A stretch of 14,361 nucleotides of DNA, from the NCBI GenBank assembly GCA_945872875.1, contig CAMCBB010000043.1:1-14361 (forward strand), read 5' to 3'. The notes beneath the pieces are model-generated. The model worked only from the letters and a program-made list of their open reading frames with translations. It was not told the origin of the DNA and made no database searches. Origin of the DNA: Flavobacterium psychrophilum (GTDB lineage Bacteria; Bacteroidota; Bacteroidia; Flavobacteriales; Flavobacteriaceae). This document shows, piece by piece, positions 8,058 to 14,361 of the stretch (within the stretch, counting starts at the first letter, position 1; each line of letters opens with the position of its first letter). The position numbers were made by a program, and so were the translations under genes.

Positions 8058-9374
8058 TTAGTATCTGTAGTATTCTGGTTTAAATGGACCTTCAACAGCT
8101 ACTCCAATATATTCTGCTTGATCTTGACGTAAAGTTTCTAATTCTACACCCAATTTAGCTAAGTGTAATCTTGCTACTTTTTCATCTAAATGTTTTGGTA
8201 ACATATAAACTTCATTGTTGTATGCAGCACTGTTATTCCATAATTCAATTTGAGCTAAAGTTTGGTTTGTAAATGAATTACTCATTACAAAACTTGGGTG
8301 ACCTGTAGCGCAACCTAGGTTTACTAAACGACCTTCTGCCAAGATGATAATGTCATTACCGTTAACATTATAGATATCAACTTGAGGTTTTACTTCATTT
8401 TTGGTGTGACCAAAATTTTTGTTTAACCAAGCCATGTCAATTTCATTATCAAAGTGACCAATATTACAAACAACCGTTTTGTCTTTCATTTTCTCAAAAT
8501 GAGAACCTAAAACGATATCTTTATTTCCAGTTGTAGTTACAATAATATCTGCAGTTCCAATAACGGTGTTTAATTTTTTCACTTCAAATCCGTCCATTGC
8601 TGCTTGAAGCGCACAGATAGGATCAATTTCAGTTACTGTTACAATAGAACCTGCACCTCTAAAAGAAGCTGCAGTTCCTTTTCCAACATCACCATATCCA
8701 CAAACAATTACTCTTTTACCAGCCAACATTAAGTCAGTAGCTCTACGAACAGCATCCACAGCCGACTCTTTACAACCGTATTTATTGTCAAATTTCGATT
8801 TAGTAACCGAATCATTAACATTAATTGCAGGCATTGGTAAAGTTCCCGCTTTTACTCTTTCATATAATCTGTGAACTCCAGTTGTAGTTTCTTCAGATAA
8901 TCCTTTAATTCCAGCAACTAAGTGTGGGTAACGATCAATAACCATATTAGTTAAATCTCCACCATCATCCAAAATCATGTTTAATGGTTCTCTATTTTCA
9001 CCAAAGAATAAAGTTTGCTCAATACACCAATCAAAATCTTCTTCGTTCAAACCTTTCCAAGCATAAACCTGAATTCCGGCAGCAGCAATAGCAGCAGCGG
9101 CTTGATCTTGTGTTGAGAAAATATTACAAGATGACCAAGTAACTTCTGCACCAAGAGCAATTAAAGTTTCAATTAATACAGCAGTTTGTATGGTCATGTG
9201 TAAACATCCTGCAATACGAGCACCTTTAAGAGGTTGTTCGTTTTTGTATTCTGCTCTTAACGCCATCAAACCCGGCATTTCTGCTTCAGCCAATTCAATT
9301 TCTTTTCTTCCCCAAGCTGCAAGCGAAATATCTTTCACTTTAAAAGCTACATAAGGTAATGTTTGTGTACTCAT
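8058..9374 (-). CDS. ahcY: S-adenosyl-L-homocysteine hydrolase (adenosylhomocysteinase)
   Basis: This cytoplasmic NAD-dependent enzyme splits S-adenosylhomocysteine into adenosine and homocysteine, relieving product inhibition of methyltransferases. Landmarks are [15 protein letters not shown] with the active-site His59, [17 protein letters not shown] (79-95), and [10 protein letters not shown] (133-142). They continue with EETTTGV (161-167), the [11 protein letters not shown] segment (187-197) with catalytic Lys/Asp, and the NAD-binding loop CGYGDVGKG (225-233). The C-terminus ends in PEYYRY, the conserved tail that reaches into the neighbouring subunit of the tetramer. Length (438) is normal for the bacterial form. 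It stands alone on the minus strand, convergent with bioA and divergent from the phosphopantetheinyl transferase gene. A possible -7 box lies about 30 bp upstream. Confidence 0.98.
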   Translation of the reverse strand: MSTQTLPYVAFKVKDISLAAWGRKEIELAEAEMPGLMALRAEYKNEQPLKGARIAGCLHMTIQTAVLIETLIALGAEVTWSSCNIFSTQDQAAAAIAAAGIQVYAWKGLNEEDFDWCIEQTLFFGENREPLNMILDDGGDLTNMVIDRYPHLVAGIKGLSEETTTGVHRLYERVKAGTLPMPAINVNDSVTKSKFDNKYGCKESAVDAVRRATDLMLAGKRVIVCGYGDVGKGTAASFRGAGSIVTVTEIDPICALQAAMDGFEVKKLNTVIGTADIIVTTTGNKDIVLGSHFEKMKDKTVVCNIGHFDNEIDMAWLNKNFGHTKNEVKPQVDIYNVNGNDIIILAEGRLVNLGCATGHPSFVMSNSFTNQTLAQIELWNNSAAYNNEVYMLPKHLDEKVARLHLAKLGVELETLRQDQAEYIGVAVEGPFKPEYYRY

Positions 9375-9390
9375 CTATTATGTATATTTG
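9363..9390 (+). promoter_or_regulatory. Possible promoter for the phosphopantetheinyl transferase operon
   Basis: TTG (9363-9365) and TATATTTG (9383-9390) are 17 bp apart and fit the Bacteroidota promoter pattern on the plus strand. The candidate overlaps the ahcY start codon and would give a leader of about 100 nt. No better box lies nearer to the gene start at 9499. Confidence 0.35.
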
Positions 9391-9404
9391 TTTTTAATTT
9401 GGCG

Positions 9405-9412
9405 CAAAATTA
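9405..9412 (-). promoter_or_regulatory. Possible -7 box for ahcY
   Basis: Read on the minus strand this is TAATTTTG, matching TAnnTTTG, about 30 bp before the ahcY ATG. No TTG is found at the expected distance upstream, so only half of the promoter is recognisable. Confidence 0.35.
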
Positions 9413-9498
9413 CAACATAGGTTTCGATTTTAATAATTTATTTTAAAATTTATGAAATGTTTATGTTCTTAAGCCACTGTAAAACAATAAAATACTAA

Positions 9499-10125
9499 AT
9501 GCCTTTATTTAAAGAAGTTATATTAAATGATTCTGCTTCGCTCTATCTTTGGAAAATTACCGAAGAATTAGAATGGTTTAAAGGCGCTATTAAATTAAAC
9601 AGCTCTTCCCAAAAAAGAGTTGATTCGATGAAATCAGAAAGCCATCAAAAAGGTTTTTTAGCTGTAAGAATGCTCTTGCAACATCTTGGTTATTCTGATT
9701 TTGACTTGTATTATGATTCCTTTGGGAAGCCCCATTTAATGGATGGAAAGTGCATATCTATTTCTCATTCTCATGAATTTTCTGCAATTGCTGTAAGCAC
9801 ACATTCAATTGGTATCGATTTAGAATTGGTAAAAGAAAAGTCATTAAAAATTGCTTCCAGATTTATGGATGTTTCCCATTTAGAAAATTTATCTGATACA
9901 GAAAAAATTCAAAAAGCAACCGTTATCTGGGGAATTAAAGAGAGTATTTTTAAGATAAAAAGTATGGAAGGAATTAGTTTTCCGAATCATATTTTTGAAA
10001 ACGAATTTAATTTGGAAGACAAAAAAGCCATGGCGCAATTACGATTTAATTCGCAAATAGAGGACTTCAAAATAATATTTAATTCCGCAGAAGATTATAT
10101 CTACGTTTGTGCGTTTGAAAATTAA
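9499..10125 (+). CDS. 4'-phosphopantetheinyl transferase superfamily protein
   Basis: Enzymes of this superfamily move 4'-phosphopantetheine from coenzyme A to a serine of acyl, peptidyl or aryl carrier proteins. The family core is present: ISISHS (86-91), the magnesium-binding GIDLE (105-109, Asp107 and Glu109), and WGIKES (144-149) with the third acidic residue (Glu148) and Lys147. At 208 residues, with an N-terminal region before the core, it resembles Sfp/EntD-type enzymes rather than the short AcpS. The target carrier protein cannot be read; no carrier protein or synthase gene lies nearby. Its stop codon is followed by a second TAA that overlaps the ATG of the next gene, so translation is probably coupled to the geranylgeranylglyceryl phosphate synthase. 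It is the first gene of a four-gene run. Confidence 0.9.
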   Translation: MPLFKEVILNDSASLYLWKITEELEWFKGAIKLNSSSQKRVDSMKSESHQKGFLAVRMLLQHLGYSDFDLYYDSFGKPHLMDGKCISISHSHEFSAIAVSTHSIGIDLELVKEKSLKIASRFMDVSHLENLSDTEKIQKATVIWGIKESIFKIKSMEGISFPNHIFENEFNLEDKKAMAQLRFNSQIEDFKIIFNSAEDYIYVCAFEN

Positions 10126-10127
10126 TA

Positions 10128-10844
10128 ATGGAATCTATATATTCTCAAATACTGGCTGCGAAAGCTTTAAATAAAAAACTATTGGCAATTCTTATTGATC
10201 CAGATAAAGTGTCAATGGAAGAAATTGCTAATTTATGCCAAAAAATAAATACTACTCCAGCAACCCATATTTTTGTTGGTGGTAGTTCTTTTGCAGGTGA
10301 TTATTTGGATGAATTAATTGCTAAATTAAAGTCGGAAATTGAGTTACCAATTTTACTTTTTCCTGGAAATCCTTCACAAATTTCGGCAAATGCAGACGGG
10401 ATTTTATTTCTAACGTTACTTTCAGGCAGAAATCCTGATTATTTAATTGAACATCAAGTTAATGCTGTTCCAATATTAAAAAAAACCAACTTAGAAATTA
10501 TTTCCACGGGCTATATTTTAATTGAAAGCGGCCATGAAACAGCAGTTGAACGCGTTAGTAAAACCAATCCTTTACCTCGTAACAATGCCGATTATGTATT
10601 GCAAACTGCTCAGGCTGGTGAATATATTGGCAATAAATTAATTTATTTGGAAGCAGGAAGCGGAGCTAAATTAGCCGTTCCAACAGAAATGATTACTTTA
10701 GTTTCTCACAACATACAAATTCCAGTTATTGTTGGGGGTGGTATTCGTACCAAAAAAGAAATTGAAAATGCATTTCAAGCAGGAGCTGACATGGTAGTAA
10801 TAGGTACCGCATTTGAAAATGACACTAATTTTTTTAGAACCTAA
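10128..10844 (+). CDS. Geranylgeranylglyceryl phosphate synthase (PcrB/GGGPS family)
   Basis: The family forms an ether bond between sn-glycerol-1-phosphate and a polyprenyl diphosphate, the first step to archaeal-type ether lipids. The TIM-barrel signature runs throughout: ILIDPDK (21-27), FVGGSSF (49-55), LLFPGNPSQI (76-85), FLTLLSGRNPDYLI (94-107), STGYILIESG (126-135), YLEAGSGA (173-180), VGGGIRT (202-208) and IGTAFEND (225-232), with phosphate-binding glycines at the ends. Length (238) fits. Characterised Flavobacterium homologues use geranylgeranyl diphosphate, whereas Firmicute PcrB uses heptaprenyl diphosphate, so the Flavobacterium function is preferred here by inference. It starts 2 bp after the phosphopantetheinyl transferase gene and ends 14 bp before the PnuC-family gene. 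No other gene of ether-lipid synthesis is in the window. Confidence 0.92.
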   Translation: MESIYSQILAAKALNKKLLAILIDPDKVSMEEIANLCQKINTTPATHIFVGGSSFAGDYLDELIAKLKSEIELPILLFPGNPSQISANADGILFLTLLSGRNPDYLIEHQVNAVPILKKTNLEIISTGYILIESGHETAVERVSKTNPLPRNNADYVLQTAQAGEYIGNKLIYLEAGSGAKLAVPTEMITLVSHNIQIPVIVGGGIRTKKEIENAFQAGADMVVIGTAFENDTNFFRT

Positions 10845-10858
10845 AACCCAAATCTATT

Positions 10859-11476
10859 TTGATCGATTTTTTCCTTTCTCAATATAAAAACGCTTCAACG
10901 CTTCAAATAACTTTGGAGTTTTTGGCTTTTGTATTCGGAATAATAAGTGTTTTTTGCGCTAAAAAAGAAAATATTTGGGTGTACCCAACGGGGTTAATTT
11001 CTACAATAATTACCGTTTATTTGTTATTTCAAGCGCGCTATTTTGGAGATATGACAATGAATTTTTATTATTCTATCATGAGTATTTATGGTTGGTATAA
11101 ATGGTCTACTAAATCGCAAAAAGTTGAATTAAGTATATCCAAAACCAATAATCAAGAAAAAATCATTGGACTTTTCATGTTTTTCTTTACCATAGTAATT
11201 ACTTATTTGGTATATAAATATTTTCATTATACGCTTGAAATTCCTAATTATATTGATATTTTTACTTCAGGAATATTTTTTACTGCTATGTGGTACATGG
11301 CATTAAAAAAAATCGAAAACTGGACTTTATGGATTATTGGAGATGTAATTGCGGTGCCTTTATTTGCATATAGAGGCCTAGGAATGTTATCTTTGCAATA
11401 TATAATTTTTACAATTTTAGCTGTTTTAGCCTATATAGAATGGAAGAAAATCTTAAACAAAAATCAACTCAAATAA
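10859..11476 (+). CDS. pnuC: PnuC-family vitamin transporter (nicotinamide riboside or thiamin)
   Basis: This is a small inner-membrane facilitator with about seven hydrophobic segments (near residues 16-33, 42-58, 64-80, 101-119, 131-149, 154-171, 176-192). PnuC-like landmarks are ENIWVYPTGLIST (37-49), YGWYKW (77-82), and the pair DIFTSGIFFTAMWYMALKK and NWTLWIIGDVIAVPLF near the C-terminal half. Family members carry nicotinamide riboside (PnuC), thiamin (PnuT) or riboflavin (PnuX), trapped by downstream phosphorylation. The start is a TTG at 10859, because the first in-frame ATG lies about 64 codons later and would remove two membrane segments. It starts 14 bp after the ether-lipid gene and its end overlaps the next gene by 37 bp. 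The nearby TPP-riboswitch receptor hints at thiamin, but this gene is upstream of that switch. Family is secure; substrate is open. Confidence 0.85.
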   Translation: MIDFFLSQYKNASTLQITLEFLAFVFGIISVFCAKKENIWVYPTGLISTIITVYLLFQARYFGDMTMNFYYSIMSIYGWYKWSTKSQKVELSISKTNNQEKIIGLFMFFFTIVITYLVYKYFHYTLEIPNYIDIFTSGIFFTAMWYMALKKIENWTLWIIGDVIAVPLFAYRGLGMLSLQYIIFTILAVLAYIEWKKILNKNQLK

Positions 11477-13050
11477 ATTCTGATTTTACTAAAGCTCAAG
11501 AATTAGGCTTTAATTCGAATGATTTTGTAGGGATTATAAATCGAAATATAAATTTAGACACGGTTTCTAACCAATTTCAATTATTAATAAACGGATTGCC
11601 AAAAATTAATATTGACAGGCCTGCCATACTTAATGATGGAATAGAGCCACTTTCAGAAGAACAGGCAAAGTATTTTGCAACTATTTTTGATGGAAAAAAG
11701 AAAAATTTAAAGATTAAAAAATTTGTTCCTGCATCTGGTGCGGCAAGCAGAATGTTTAAATTTTTGACCGAATTTATAAATGATTATACGCCAAACGAAG
11801 AAACAATAAATGCCTATATCAATAGGAAAAAAGATAAAAACCTACCCATTTTTTTAGTTGCTAAAGAGAAGTTTGCTTTTTATGATGCGGTACTAGAAAC
11901 CGCTAAAATAGTAACTCCTGATTTCAAGAATTGCAGTAAAGACGAACAAGACTATGCTTTTATAAATGCAATGCTATCGCCTTCTCATTTTAATTTTGCA
12001 AATAAACCAAAAGGGGTATTGCCATTTCATAAATATGCCAATAATCATATTACAACCGCAATAGAAGAGCACCTAAATGAATGTGTTTCTTATGCTTCTT
12101 CCAATAATGAATCCCATTTACATTTTACGGTTACCGAAGAACATCAAGGTGGATTTGAGGAAATAATAAATAAAATAAAAAGCAAATTTGAATCTCAAAA
12201 TAGAATTTCTATTAATGTAAATTACTCCTATCAAGATAAAGCAACAGATGTAATTGCTCTTGATCTTGAAGGTAAACCGTTTCGAGATGATAAAAATCAA
12301 TTGGTTTTTAGACCTGGTGGACATGGAGCTTTAATTGATAATTTAAACAATCTAAAAGCGGATGTTATTTTTATTAAAAACATTGACAATGTAATTCAAA
12401 ATCATATACAAGAAGTTGCTTTATATAAAAAGGCATTAGCAGGAAAACTGACACTACTTCAAGAAAGTATATTTGATTATTTGAAAATATTGGATAGTGG
12501 GTTGGTTTCAGAAAATAATTTATCAGAAATAATACATTTTATTTCATCCAATTTAAAAATTTCTATAACCGAAGATTATACAAAATACACCAAAGAAAGT
12601 AAAATCGAATACCTTCATAATTTATTAAACAGACCAATTCGCGTTTGTGGAATGGTAAAAAATGAAGGAGAACCTGGCGGAGGTCCTTTTTGGGTAAGAG
12701 ATATAAAAGGAAATACCTATCTGCAGATTATTGAAGCCTCACAAATTGATGCAGATCAAACTAAAATTCTTGAAAAATCTACCCATTTTAACCCAGTAGA
12801 TTTAGTATGCAGTTCTAAAAATTTTAAAGGAGAATATTTTGACTTAACTCAATATATAGATAACAATACAGGTTTTATTGTAGAGAAAAATAATAACGGA
12901 AAACTGCTAAAAGCCTATGAATTACCAGGTCTTTGGAATGGTGCAATGGCGAATTGGCTTACCGTATTTGTAGAGGTGCCTTTGTTTACATTTAATCCAG
13001 TGAAAACGGTGAATGATTTATTGAAACCAGCTCATCAATCTGTAAATTAA
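11440..13050 (+). CDS. DUF4301 family protein, probable nucleotidyltransferase-fold enzyme
   Basis: This resembles DUF4301 proteins, common in Bacteroidota and without assigned function. Visible conserved segments are FVPASGAASRMFKFL (95-109), KPKGVLPFHKY (189-199), HLHFTVTEEHQGGF (226-239), ALDLEGKPF (273-281), VFRPGGHGALIDNL (289-302), FIKNIDNV (311-318), VCGMVKNEGEPGGGPFWV (402-419) and FKGEYFDLTQY (462-472). Their order resembles the UDP-sugar/UDP-GlcNAc pyrophosphorylase core: a Gly-rich N-terminal nucleotide loop, a PKG lysine, a GHG motif and an N-x-DN metal site. I infer a sugar-1-phosphate nucleotidyltransferase-like fold; activity and substrate are unknown. There is no signal peptide, so it should be cytoplasmic. 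The ATG at 11440 lies inside the 3' end of the PnuC gene (37-bp overlap); no later start keeps the N-terminal region. It is the last gene of the run. Confidence 0.85.
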   Translation: MEENLKQKSTQINSDFTKAQELGFNSNDFVGIINRNINLDTVSNQFQLLINGLPKINIDRPAILNDGIEPLSEEQAKYFATIFDGKKKNLKIKKFVPASGAASRMFKFLTEFINDYTPNEETINAYINRKKDKNLPIFLVAKEKFAFYDAVLETAKIVTPDFKNCSKDEQDYAFINAMLSPSHFNFANKPKGVLPFHKYANNHITTAIEEHLNECVSYASSNNESHLHFTVTEEHQGGFEEIINKIKSKFESQNRISINVNYSYQDKATDVIALDLEGKPFRDDKNQLVFRPGGHGALIDNLNNLKADVIFIKNIDNVIQNHIQEVALYKKALAGKLTLLQESIFDYLKILDSGLVSENNLSEIIHFISSNLKISITEDYTKYTKESKIEYLHNLLNRPIRVCGMVKNEGEPGGGPFWVRDIKGNTYLQIIEASQIDADQTKILEKSTHFNPVDLVCSSKNFKGEYFDLTQYIDNNTGFIVEKNNNGKLLKAYELPGLWNGAMANWLTVFVEVPLFTFNPVKTVNDLLKPAHQSVN

Positions 13051-13067
13051 TTCTAATTTTTATTTTG

Positions 13068-13092
13068 AAATCTATTTATTCAAATAGGATTT
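13068..13092 (+). other. AT-rich hairpin after the DUF4301 gene
   Basis: AAATCTATTT (13068-13077) pairs with AAATAGGATTT (13082-13092), ten pairs with one bulged G, around the loop ATTC. There is no clean T-run after it, so it is at best a weak terminator for the upstream operon. It also covers the region upstream of the riboswitch -7 box. Confidence 0.35.
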
Positions 13093-13094
13093 AA

Positions 13095-13102
13095 TATATT
13101 TG
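13095..13102 (+). promoter_or_regulatory. -7 box of the TPP-riboswitch transcript
   Basis: TATATTTG matches TAnnTTTG exactly. A start about 5-7 nt downstream would fall right at the 5' edge of the TPP aptamer, which supports the assignment. The nearest TTG upstream (13065-13067) is 27 bp away, too far for a normal -33 element. Confidence 0.6.
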
Positions 13103-13104
13103 CC

Positions 13105-13190
13105 TGTCTCAAAAGGGGTGCTCTAAATAACGAGCTGAGATTATACCCAATGAACCTGAGCAGGTAATGCTGCTAAGGGAAAAAATGACA
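13105..13190 (+). promoter_or_regulatory. TPP riboswitch (THI element)
   Basis: The conserved aptamer segments are in order: GGGGTGC (13115-13121), GCTGAGA (13134-13140), ACCC (13145-13148), GAACCTGA (13152-13159), TAATGC (13165-13170) and AAGGGA (13175-13180). Helix P2 pairs GGGT (13116-13119) with ACCC. P4/P5 pairs AGCAG (13159-13163) with CTGCT (13170-13174). The outer P1 may pair TGTC (13105-13108) with GACA (13187-13190). The variable P3 arm is minimal, with only a short stem and a loop around TAAATAAC. It senses thiamin pyrophosphate and would lower expression of the downstream TonB-dependent receptor when TPP is plentiful. About 90 nt separate it from the ATG and hold no rho-independent terminator, so control may act on translation or through another structure. 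Confidence 0.96.
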
Positions 13191-13278
13191 AAATAGAGCG
13201 CACGCTATTCATAGTCATTGGAAACAAACATTTTTAACAAAGAATAATTACCTCTTTTTATTCGTATTAATTTTACGG

Positions 13279-14361
13279 ATGGAATTTATATTTAATCAAA
13301 AGCCGAAATCTTACTTTTTTGCAACGGGTTTTTCCTTACTTTTTACTTGCCTTACTTTTAGTCAAGAAAAAACCAAAGATTCTATTAAGGTTAATCAATT
13401 AGATGACGTGCTGGTTTCAGCAGTTCGCGCCACTTCAAAAGCACCAGTTAGTTTTAGTAATTTAACCAACAAAGATTATCAGTATCGCAATTTAGGTCAG
13501 GATATTCCTATATTAATGAATTTTATGCCTTCGGTAGTTACAACTTCCGATGCTGGAAATGGTGTGGGTTATACCGGAATTCGTGTCCGCGGAAGCGATG
13601 CCACCCGAGTGAATGTGACCATAAACGGAATTCCCTACAACGATTCGGAAAGTAATGGCACTTACTTTGTAAACATTTCAGATTTTGCATCCTCTGTAGA
13701 GAGTTTGCAATTGCAACGCGGAGTAGGTACTTCAACCAACGGCGCAGGTTCATTTGGCGCAAGCTTAAACATGCTTACCGACTCATATTCAAAGAAAAGT
13801 AGTGGAGAATTGTCAAATTCGGTTGGTAGTTTTAATACGATAAAGAATACGGTAAAATTTAGTACTGGTTTGATGAATGATCACTTTGAAATTGCGGGTC
13901 GCTTATCGCAAATTAATTCAAATGGGTATATAGATAGAGCCTCTTCTAACTTAAAGTCCTATTTTTTGCAAGGTACTTATGTAGGTAAAACTACATTGAT
14001 AAAAGCGCTTGTTTTTGGTGGTAAAGAAAAAACTTACCTATCTTGGTATGGAATTGATGGCGAAACCTTGAATGGTGATCGCACTTTTAACTTTGCCGGA
14101 ATGTACACCGATGCTTTTGGAAACATCCGTTTTTATGATAACCAAACCGATAATTACCAACAAGATCATTTTCAACTGCATTGGAATGAGAAATTTTCTA
14201 GCAATTGGAACACCAATTTAGCGGTTCATTATACCAAAGGGAAAGGGTATTATGAAGAATACCAAAACAGCCAAAGTTTTTCCGATTATGGTTTAACTCC
14301 AATTGTTGTTAATGGCGCTACAATTGATGTAACCGATTTAATTCGACAAAAGTGGTTGGAT
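13279..14361 (+). CDS. TonB-dependent receptor, likely for thiamin (3' end outside window)
   Basis: The frame is open from ATG 13279 to the window end (361 residues). Residues 1-29 look like a signal peptide (SYFFATGFSLLFTCLTFSQ before EKTKDS). A TonB-box-like segment LDDVLVSA (41-48) follows directly, so there is no N-terminal carboxypeptidase-regulatory-like domain. The plug domain covers about 55-170, with GIRVRGSDATRVNVTINGIP (100-119), SVESLQLQRGVGTSTNGAGS (139-158) and FGASLNM (159-165); barrel strands follow. The TPP riboswitch 90 nt upstream indicates that thiamin or a TPP precursor is the substrate, by analogy with riboswitch-controlled receptors in Bacteroidota. This substrate is inference from regulation, as the sequence itself shows only the receptor family. 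Genes further downstream are not visible. Confidence 0.9.
   Translation, partial: MEFIFNQKPKSYFFATGFSLLFTCLTFSQEKTKDSIKVNQLDDVLVSAVRATSKAPVSFSNLTNKDYQYRNLGQDIPILMNFMPSVVTTSDAGNGVGYTGIRVRGSDATRVNVTINGIPYNDSESNGTYFVNISDFASSVESLQLQRGVGTSTNGAGSFGASLNMLTDSYSKKSSGELSNSVGSFNTIKNTVKFSTGLMNDHFEIAGRLSQINSNGYIDRASSNLKSYFLQGTYVGKTTLIKALVFGGKEKTYLSWYGIDGETLNGDRTFNFAGMYTDAFGNIRFYDNQTDNYQQDHFQLHWNEKFSSNWNTNLAVHYTKGKGYYEEYQNSQSFSDYGLTPIVVNGATIDVTDLIRQKWLD

Noticed and set aside
12118..12324. Minus-strand open frame opposite the DUF4301 gene
   Set aside because: It lies opposite the conserved TVTEEH to RPGGHG region and is low in complexity, so it is a shadow.
13184..13219. Intrinsic terminator as output of the TPP riboswitch
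   Set aside because: The hairpin has a large internal loop and is followed by TGGAAACAAAC, not a T-run.
13538..13762. Minus-strand open frame opposite the second TonB-dependent receptor
   Set aside because: It is antisense to the plug domain (RVRGSDATR region), which is clearly the coding strand.

Overview
The window looks like chromosomal DNA from a Flavobacterium or close relative (Bacteroidota, Flavobacteriia). The evidence is the low G+C content, promoter -7 boxes of the TAnnTTTG type, very weak Shine-Dalgarno signals, an atpD-atpC pair without the other ATP synthase genes beside it, a lipoprotein with an acidic surface-export signal after its cysteine, a bacterial geranylgeranylglyceryl phosphate synthase, and TonB-dependent receptors at both window edges. 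I see no insertion sequence, prophage, CRISPR array, tRNA or rRNA. No gene-free stretch exceeds 300 bases.

Layout. 1-2740: the 3' part of a TonB-dependent receptor and a downstream SGNH/GDSL-type lipoprotein, closed by a strong terminator. 2741-4900: atpD and atpC (F1 beta and epsilon) behind a well-formed promoter preceded by helically phased A-tracts. The spacer between the two genes holds an inverted array of 7-bp repeats. 4912-8032: the biotin genes bioF, bioD and bioA, ending at a bidirectional terminator shared with the convergent ahcY (8058-9374, minus strand). 9499-13050: a tight four-gene run with a 4'-phosphopantetheinyl transferase, geranylgeranylglyceryl phosphate synthase, a PnuC-family vitamin transporter starting at TTG, and a DUF4301 protein. 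13105-14361: a TPP riboswitch in front of a TonB-dependent receptor that runs off the window, most likely a thiamin-uptake receptor.

How the genes relate. BioF, BioA and BioD catalyse three consecutive steps from pimeloyl thioester to dethiobiotin; bioB is not in the window. AhcY recycles S-adenosylhomocysteine, and BioA consumes S-adenosylmethionine as amino donor, but the convergent arrangement suggests no shared control. The PnuC-family gene lies close to the TPP-controlled receptor, so it could carry thiamin (PnuT-like) rather than nicotinamide riboside. It is however transcribed with the lipid and carrier-protein genes upstream and is not under the riboswitch.

The most interesting items are: DUF4301, whose conserved segments read like the core of UDP-sugar pyrophosphorylases; a dispersed-repeat-like palindrome translated inside bioF; two unrelated intergenic spacers both built from 7-bp repeats; and possible alternative pairings downstream of the TPP aptamer in the absence of any terminator.
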